Source: Collybiopsis luxurians FD-317 M1 (taxonomy: Eukaryota > Basidiomycota > Agaricomycetes > Agaricales > Omphalotaceae). Taken from it: a stretch of DNA of 64,000 bases. Of this stretch, positions 58,484 through 64,000 are shown one piece after another. Below the pieces are notes generated by a model, which was not told where the DNA came from, made no database searches, and worked only from the letters and a program-made list of their open reading frames with translations. Position numbers and translations under genes: made by a program. Numbering within the stretch: the first letter of the stretch is position 1; every line of letters starts with the position of its first letter. The stretch is from positions 520,063 to 584,062 of the forward strand of contig KN834755.1 in the NCBI GenBank assembly GCA_000827265.1. Reading direction: 5' to 3'.

Positions 58484-59037
58484 TGAAAGTAGGGAAGATG
58501 AAGGCAGGAACCAGACCGCGACCCGTGGGAACATTGCTCTGGTTCCGGATACATCCGGGAATTACCCAATTCGTATTCGTGTGGCGCAGTCACTGACAAG
58601 TTAAATTTGCCTCGGAATTTCTGAAGCTCGTAATAGCTCGTAGCATTAGCTGTAAAGGTTTTCTTATCTGAGACCGCTCAATTCCCATTGACGTGTCAGA
58701 ATAACATGTGGACACCCAAGGCAGCAGGAAAGTCGGCGGAAGTCAGCAGCTGACACCTAGTCAAGTTCCTCCCAGATCATCATTTAATGGCGGTGGAGAC
58801 CGTTCAAAGATATATAAAGCAATGGGCATCGTGTCTGACAGCGGTGAGAACAATGTTCACGTTCTCGACCATGTTATTGCGGCTTCTGAATCCGATACAC
58901 GTGTACCATAACTCCAGCTTTGACCGGGAAAATCAAATCCGTTTTGGAATTCGTTCTCTATTCTCGAAACTACGGATCCCATCATAGAATTCTACTCGGA
59001 CAATTTAAGGGCCATCCACAACCACCTCCTTCTCGGT

Positions 59038-60099
59038 TCATCTCTTTGCACTAATTACGCTCTTCCTCACCCCATTCCAAAGCAGAATGAGAGTCCCGCA
59101 TATGAATCCCAGCACAACAGGAAGAAGTGAGATAATACCACTCCCTGAAGGAATAATGCGCGCATCGATATCTGACGCTCGTCCATCCGTCAACATAGCA
59201 ACCGAAACAGCCATGAGAATAATCCCGACAAACGACGCGAATGCAGCTGCGAAGATAATCCTAAATCGTCCTGTGCGGATTCCAGGATATGTCACGACGG
59301 AATATGGTGGGTTGGGAGGGTTGGTCCACTGTATGAAAACGCTGAGAGAAAAAGATACGGCAAAGGCTGCCCAGGAATAGCTCATGAGTCCAATGGACCC
59401 TCGAGTCCCGGAGAATATTGCTGAGAAAGTGATACCTGAACGTAGAAGTTGAGCAATTAGAAATCCTAGATTCTAATGAGTATGTACCAAGCCCGAAGAA
59501 AGCTACGGTCGATACTGCCAAGAGTCGCTCCTTTTGCGTCTGAATAAATTCCTAGATAGATGAGTAAATGAATATATGGAACTACCTTCCATACGAGGAT
59601 ACTTCAAACACACCTTCGCTTGTTCTTCTGGATCGGCGTGAGGAAAAGAATCTCCTCTCATAGACGGGTCGAAAGCCAAATCCGCAAGGAGTACAAGCTT
59701 AAGCCTGTCTACTCGCAATTTCGCAAGCTGATCATTGAATGGATGAAAAAAATTGCAGTGTGTTCACCGAATCGAAATTCTCACCTCCTCCTCACACCGA
59801 CGTTTCTGCTCCAGGGAATCAAGAAACTGAGTATATACTTTCGACATATCTGTTCCATCGCTGGGACAAGCAAGTATCCGCTCTCTGACTTGTGACCGTC
59901 CCGCTCGCAAGTAATCCACCTTTGATTGAAATACCAAACACACATTTCTATCTTTTGCTTTCGAGAGAATATACCGAGTACGACTCACCATACGCTCGAG
60001 GCATGTTATGTCTTCGTCAAGGTTTCCCAAATCCTCCAGAGCAACAGATGACCCCGGTTCAATGGCTGGAAATGGCGAGAACCAGGTTTCAGGCGGCAT
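59038..60099 (-). CDS. Four-TM membrane protein, hypothetical (296 aa)
   Basis: Minus-strand exons 60099-59785, 59727-59614, 59551-59488 and 59435-59038 (introns GTGAGA/CAG, GTGTGT/TAG, GTACAT/CAG) give 296 aa. The N-terminal 170 residues are soluble and helical (L-E-Q-K-R-R-C-E-E-E). Four hydrophobic spans follow: L-L-A-V-S-T-V-A-F-F-G-L-G-I, S-Y-S-W-A-A-F-A-V-S-F, R-I-I-F-A-A-A-F-A-S-F-V-G-I and G-S-G-I-I-S-L-L-P-V-V-L-G-F. The end is basic (V-R-K-S-V-I-S-A-K-R). The start is the first ATG (M-P-P-E-T-W); the frame stays open without an ATG to about 60390, so a longer N terminus through another exon is possible. Function unknown; the layout resembles other uncharacterised fungal membrane proteins with cytosolic N-terminal helices. 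Confidence 0.7.
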
Positions 60100-61127
60100 C
60101 TGATTGGGCTGTTTTACGAGAATTAGGTTGTTGGTTCGCGTTGTAAGGTGAATTATTGGATTAAAGGGTGTATCGCGCTGGACATGAGAACTGATGGAAG
60201 GCGATGTAGGTGCCGTATTCAGATGAGGAAGGAAGGAAGTTCGTTCTATTACACGGCATGGTCCACGATCTGAACGTCGGTTTCCAGAGAATATCCCGAA
60301 GCTGACCGATGCACCATCGTCTCTGGGACTGCCGCAGAAGAGACGAGCTCGCAACTGACGCACGGCATCGCTGCTGTAGATCTCCCCGCCCTGACGACAG
60401 CCGACTATCTACAATACAGGAAGTAACTAGATTAGAGGGTGAAGTTGGGTCCACACTTCATCGATGCCCTCATAATCACAGAGTATGGTATAAATGAGTT
60501 TGGTACAATAAATTTGGCACAGTAGCCCAGTTTGTTTGGTTTAAAAACTGCCCGCTAAAGCGCAAGGACAGTGGTAGCTTTGAGCGATCCGCTTGCGCGC
60601 GGATCACAGTGAGAAAGAAAAAAATCGACGAGGCGGTGAGGTGTGGGAATGGGGGGCTAGCGTGGCTAAATAGCTGCACGTTGTTCACGACGGCGGTAAA
60701 AATAGAATAGCAGAATAACAGAACGCAAAAAGAGCCAAATTCAGAAAGTAAAACCTTCAATATGCTGTTATTAATGTTCGTGCCCAGTTTAGAGTGGAAA
60801 CTATGGTTGGAAGAGGCTGGATTGGCGTCGGGGGTTTTGGATGATGGTGGTAAAAGGGCGGAAGTGGAACTTTGATGATCATTGGGGGAATTGAATATTG
60901 CACTATGATAGGACGCTACCCCGACGGGGCCTTAGCAGGATCAGAGAGAAGAACAAATTCTACCTCTTTCCTACCCCTCTCCGAATGCTGCATTTACCGT
61001 GAAGGAAAAATAGAGCTAGTCTTTCGATCGTAATTGATTGTAAAGCTTTCGAGTTTCAATCCCCCCCGATAATGACCATTACTTAGAAGTCGATTGGAAG
61101 CCCAGAAGTAGCAGAGTACGGGACCGA
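60100..61127. other. Intergenic region
   Basis: No supported gene. 60100-60390 is the open 5' extension discussed for the membrane protein gene. The rest has no paralogue or splice support. Confidence 0.4.
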
Positions 61128-61790
61128 ACAGTATTATTAATGCAGTCGGCTAACCGAATACGCTCGTCGCTGGCTTACCAAATGGCGACGATGTTGAGGC
61201 TGATGAGCTTAAAGCAGAGGGCTGACCGAATGCTGCGCTTCCAAATGCAGAATGGGTGCTGTTTACCAACGAACCAAATGCTCCTCCGCTGCTCGTTGAA
61301 ATTGCAGGTGCAGAGGCGGACGAACCAAAGGCAGAAGATGACGAGCCGAACGCGGAAGAAGAGGAAGGGAAGGTTGACGATGATGATGAAGGGAGAGGCG
61401 ATGTGGATGCGGATGAGCCGAAAGCACTGGGTCTAAGGCTATTACTTTGCTTCAGTGCTTGGTCGTGTAGAGCTTGCAGACTGTTTCGTGCGTTCTAGAA
61501 GTGGAGTTCAGAGTGAGCGTGGAATACAGAATATGGAGAACGCACATTGTAAGCCCCATCACATCTCGAGATTCTTTCTATCTCGTACTTTACATAACCG
61601 TTCACATTGTTCTTCCCTTTTGCCTCCTATGCCTTGACGCGCAACTCTTCCGGAGCTAGATCCAAACCGAGAATTAGAGTCGGCTCATATTTTGCTGGAT
61701 TAAAGGATGATAAGCACCATAAAGGCTTTTCCTTTCCTAGCGTTATATCGTTCAAGATGGGGTCGAGACTGCAGAGAGGAACGACGGCAG
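61128..61790 (-). pseudogene. Nup42-like FG-nucleoporin relic
   Basis: On the minus strand, 61790-61630 reads D-I-T-L-G-K-E-K-P-L-W-C-L-S-S-F then E-P-T-L-I-L-G-L-D-L-A-P-E-E-L-R-V-K-A, the conserved region following the CCCH finger in fungal Nup42-type proteins. A TAG (61627-61629) follows A, after which the frame continues to D-G-A-Y-N, a GTGCGT/TAG intron, N-A-R-N-S-L-Q-A-L-H, and a series of S-A-F-G / G-A-F-G repeats. A second TAG (61150-61152) falls at F-G-stop-P-T, where the family normally has Gln. No CCCH finger was found upstream. FG repeats would line the nuclear pore and bind mRNA export factors, but this copy appears dead or severely truncated. Confidence 0.65.
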
Positions 61791-63009
61791 TAGATCGTGT
61801 CATCGTGAATGTGGTACAAAAGAAAATAACAATACAAAGAACAAGGTCAAATACAGAAAAACAATAACGAGCACAAACCTGAACACCCCAACCGTTGAAG
61901 ATTTGTTTCCTGTTGCAGAATTGACCCATGACTGGTTTATACACTAAAGAGCAAAGCCATTGCTCAAACGCATTGCTGTTGGACCAAGAATGTTCATTTC
62001 TGCACTTGTCTCTAAATCGACATTAACCTTTGAGGAAATAAGAGCATACAACCTGGATAATTCAAGACACCAGTCAGAATAACGTTTGCCAGTCAAGGTC
62101 AGCAGCACTTGCCATATGTCCGTCTTGTGTCGCATTAAAGACGGCGAGAAGAGGGTGAGAATTTGGGGCGGTCCGTCATTCCGGCGATAACTCCAGCTTT
62201 GACCGTTTGCGCTCTTCCGTCCCTGAATCGTGCTTCAGTCGTTCACTGAATACTCAAAATAATAGCAATGATAAATCCGCTTGAGACTCTGCCCGATGAA
62301 GGGTCTACCTCCGAGTGGCCAGAATGACGGTAAAACAAAAACTGCACTCAGCTCCTAACCCCTCATAAATTTGGCTAAATTTCCTACGAAACACGGCTTT
62401 TACATCACGTTCTAGTGTCTATTCCGTACACACTAGAGTCAGTCCTAATACCCTGCCTTGAACAAGAGGTGAATTCCGAACGTAAACTCGTAAAATCTCT
62501 GAATATGTATACTTACCAGTGGCATTTTTTTCTTGTACAGTGACAGGGAGAAGGACTCTAGAAGTCTATTAATTGAGGTGTGCTACACTAATCTCAGGTT
62601 AATTCGAGCGAGTAAGGTCTGCATCGAACAGAAACCAAGCTATGGCATTAGGGATTTCGCAAATTTATCCTAAATGAATTCTGTGTAAGTCGAACAAAGA
62701 ACGGAAATCACGGAAGGAAATGCTGCTAGGTCGTATACATGTATTCTATTCAATCTCTCTGTCAGGGATTAATTCAGCGCTGACAATCATAAAGGTGTAC
62801 AGAAGATTCTAGACGAATTCAATGGCAGGTCTACTGGCAAATGTTAGCGTATAAAAGGCAGGGCAAGTAACACAGAGAAGTTCATCTGCATTCGCCTTCA
62901 GATCGATTCTTTTCAGTCTCTTCGAAACTTTTTACGAGCAGTATGAGCGAAACTCTCTCTCTCTCTACGATAATAAACTGAAGAGCTCACTCTAGTAATA
63001 CTGATCACC
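61791..63009. other. Intergenic region
   Basis: A minus-strand frame at 62135-61944 (H-K-T-D-I-W-Q-V-L-L-T-L-T-G) might belong to the 5' side of the nucleoporin relic but cannot be joined. From 62800 the region is the promoter of the 63010 gene, with a TATA box and a CTCTCTCTCT run in the leader. Confidence 0.4.
62850..62856 (+). promoter_or_regulatory. TATA box of the 63010 gene
   Basis: TATAAAA in 'gcgtataaaaggcaggg', 160 bp before the ATG, implying a leader of roughly 120 nt that includes a CT repeat near 62955-62967. Confidence 0.5.
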
Positions 63010-63540
63010 ATGTCGGACCCGACACCAACTAGTGGCCTTCTCAACCGAGTAGTTGAGTGGGCAAATGCCAATGCAGGAAAATTGGAAGAAGCATACCAAT
63101 TGAAGGGTGGATGGGAGGGATGGACTCAAGTCGAGCTCGCTCTTGATTTTAAACGAGCTTACGGGAAACAATACGGCCACGATTCCGTGACTGTCACCCG
63201 CGAGGACAAAGTATACAACGGCACTAACGAGAGATCCGATCTCCTTCTAACCACTCGAACTGGTGGGAAGCTCTTCACCAATATGATTGAGCTGAAGTGC
63301 GAGAGTATCGCCAATTCTGCGGGATTTCCAGGCGAAGTCACTATCGATTGCACAAAAATTGATACGGGAGGGATCAAGGCCCAATATCGTCCCTGCACCG
63401 CTTGGGTAGTCGCATTCAGCGTCTCAAAGAATTTGAGCCACCTTCAGGTTGGTGGGAAACCTCTCACTGCGTATAAGACGATCAATGCGCCGGGAAGGAC
63501 GCAGATCACGATTTGGACAGGAAGGAGAGATTTCGCGTAA
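63010..63540 (+). CDS. Small PD-(D/E)XK nuclease-like protein (176 aa)
   Basis: An uninterrupted 177-codon frame with a good ATG context ('caccatgtc') and no intron needed. The pattern W-E-G-W-x-Q-V-E42-L-A-L (helix), then V-Y...E-R-S-D77-L-L-L (strand) and M-I-E94-L-K96 (strand) matches the E...D...E-x-K core of the restriction-endonuclease-like fold, with normal spacing. The remaining C-terminal half has the alternating pattern expected of the closing strands and helix (Y-R-P-C-T-A-W-V-V-A-F-S-V). No DNA-binding or signal region is added, so it is a bare catalytic-type domain. Such short REase-like proteins occur in agaric genomes with unknown roles; nuclease activity is inference. Confidence 0.75.
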   Translation: MSDPTPTSGLLNRVVEWANANAGKLEEAYQLKGGWEGWTQVELALDFKRAYGKQYGHDSVTVTREDKVYNGTNERSDLLLTTRTGGKLFTNMIELKCESIANSAGFPGEVTIDCTKIDTGGIKAQYRPCTAWVVAFSVSKNLSHLQVGGKPLTAYKTINAPGRTQITIWTGRRDFA

Positions 63541-64000
63541 CTGTCCGTATGTACTTCAAAGCCCTGAATGTATGACACATGTAAACCTGAATGGAAAGCT
63601 GAAAAATGCAATTCACGAGCTAGCCCAAGACTTCAAGATGTGGAACACCAGTACACGTTACGACGAACGGTTCAAGAAGACTGCTCGTGTATCCCGCGCC
63701 CTGGAGATCATATAATCTCCTGGCAAATTCGAACGCTACGCCTCAAGATATCGACAAGATAGATGACTTCTTTGCGTATAGCGCGGGCGGGCCAACTAAT
63801 CTTCGCTTCAAAGCCCCAGAGTTAAGGTAAGCGTTAGTATCGTAAAGATGTATGACCAGAACCAGCGTTGAGCTACATGATTACTCACTCGGCTGGAACT
63901 ACCTGCTCATTTGGTGCTACCCGAGCCTAAGATAAGAGTTAAGACTGCTGAGACGAGAAGTTTTGCTTCATAAATTACCCCAGGCCCGATTTTCCGAATT
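63541..64000. other. 3' flank, no gene recognised
   Basis: Short frames only. A stretch at 63560-63715 reads Lys/Arg-rich in one frame but has no start context or paralogue in this window. The window ends in non-coding sequence. Confidence 0.35.

Noticed and set aside
59892..60363. N-terminal extension of the four-TM protein and overlapping plus-strand ORF
   Set aside because: The extension has no ATG and begins after an in-frame TAG. It may be an exon, but the joining splice donor could not be found, so the first ATG was used.
61140..61498. Plus-strand acidic and Lys/Arg/Met-rich frames
   Set aside because: They are the antisense of FG-repeat codons; the minus-strand reading matches nucleoporin sequence, the plus-strand one matches nothing.

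Overview
The window reads as nuclear DNA of a mushroom-forming basidiomycete (Agaricomycetes). Genes carry many introns of about 45-60 nt with GT(A/G)NG donors and short exons, including a 15-nt micro-exon. There are no operons, and several families are typical of agarics: a lineage-expanded pseudokinase-like family ending in a C-G-Y-R-R-E-E-I-T-L-T-P block, serine/proline-rich C2H2 factors, GH43, SDR and 4CL-like enzymes. All exon boundaries were worked out by hand from reading frames, splice consensus and paralogue alignment.

Region 1 (1-19.1 kb) is a decaying tandem segmental duplication. A block of about 5 kb with little coding potential occurs twice in direct orientation (about 862-6010 and 11000-16110). 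It contains an internally repeated unit of about 1.1 kb. Each block is followed by a C2H2 zinc-finger gene with its own conserved upstream region and 3' flank. Two zinc-finger copies are intact (8550-9748, 16757-17877) and two are broken (6408-7150, about 7165-7769). A minus-strand gene for a helical protein with an Asn/Tyr/His-rich tail (281-1338) opens the window, and its 5' half recurs at 11000-11501.

Region 2 (19.4-23.9 kb) holds two larger divergent members of the same C2H2 family (543 and 661 aa). In all intact copies one intron splits the codon just before the first zinc-binding histidine.

Region 3 (26-40.4 kb) holds four members of a pseudokinase-like family that share an N-terminal F-x-N-A-x-x-F-T-x(4)-S-F-x(2)-H-H-G-N motif. 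One (26044-28672) is an apparently intact 13-exon gene in which the pseudokinase-like body is joined in frame to a canonical Zn2Cys6 cluster and then to a C2H2 finger pair like that of the neighbouring gene. One is a short stand-alone N-terminal module, one is broken by frameshifts and stops, and one is intact (550 aa). A complete 10-exon acyl-CoA synthetase (4CL-like) gene lies among them.

Region 4 (41.5-52.7 kb) has a secreted GH43 glycosidase convergent with an SDR gene, then a duplicated SDR unit (one pseudogene, one intact). The unit is split by a strongly CpG-depleted tract (about 47.1-48.96 and 50.04-50.75 kb) that looks like old methylated repeat DNA.

Region 5 (52.8-64 kb) has a hypothetical gene interrupted by a TGA, a long conserved nuclear-type protein (1067 aa), a 4-TM membrane protein, a Nup42-like FG-nucleoporin relic with two stops at probable former glutamine codons, and a small protein with the E...D...E-x-K signature of the PD-(D/E)XK nuclease fold.

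Nothing suggests the genes act as one pathway. The common theme of 0-40 kb is local birth and death of transcription-factor-like and signalling-module genes.
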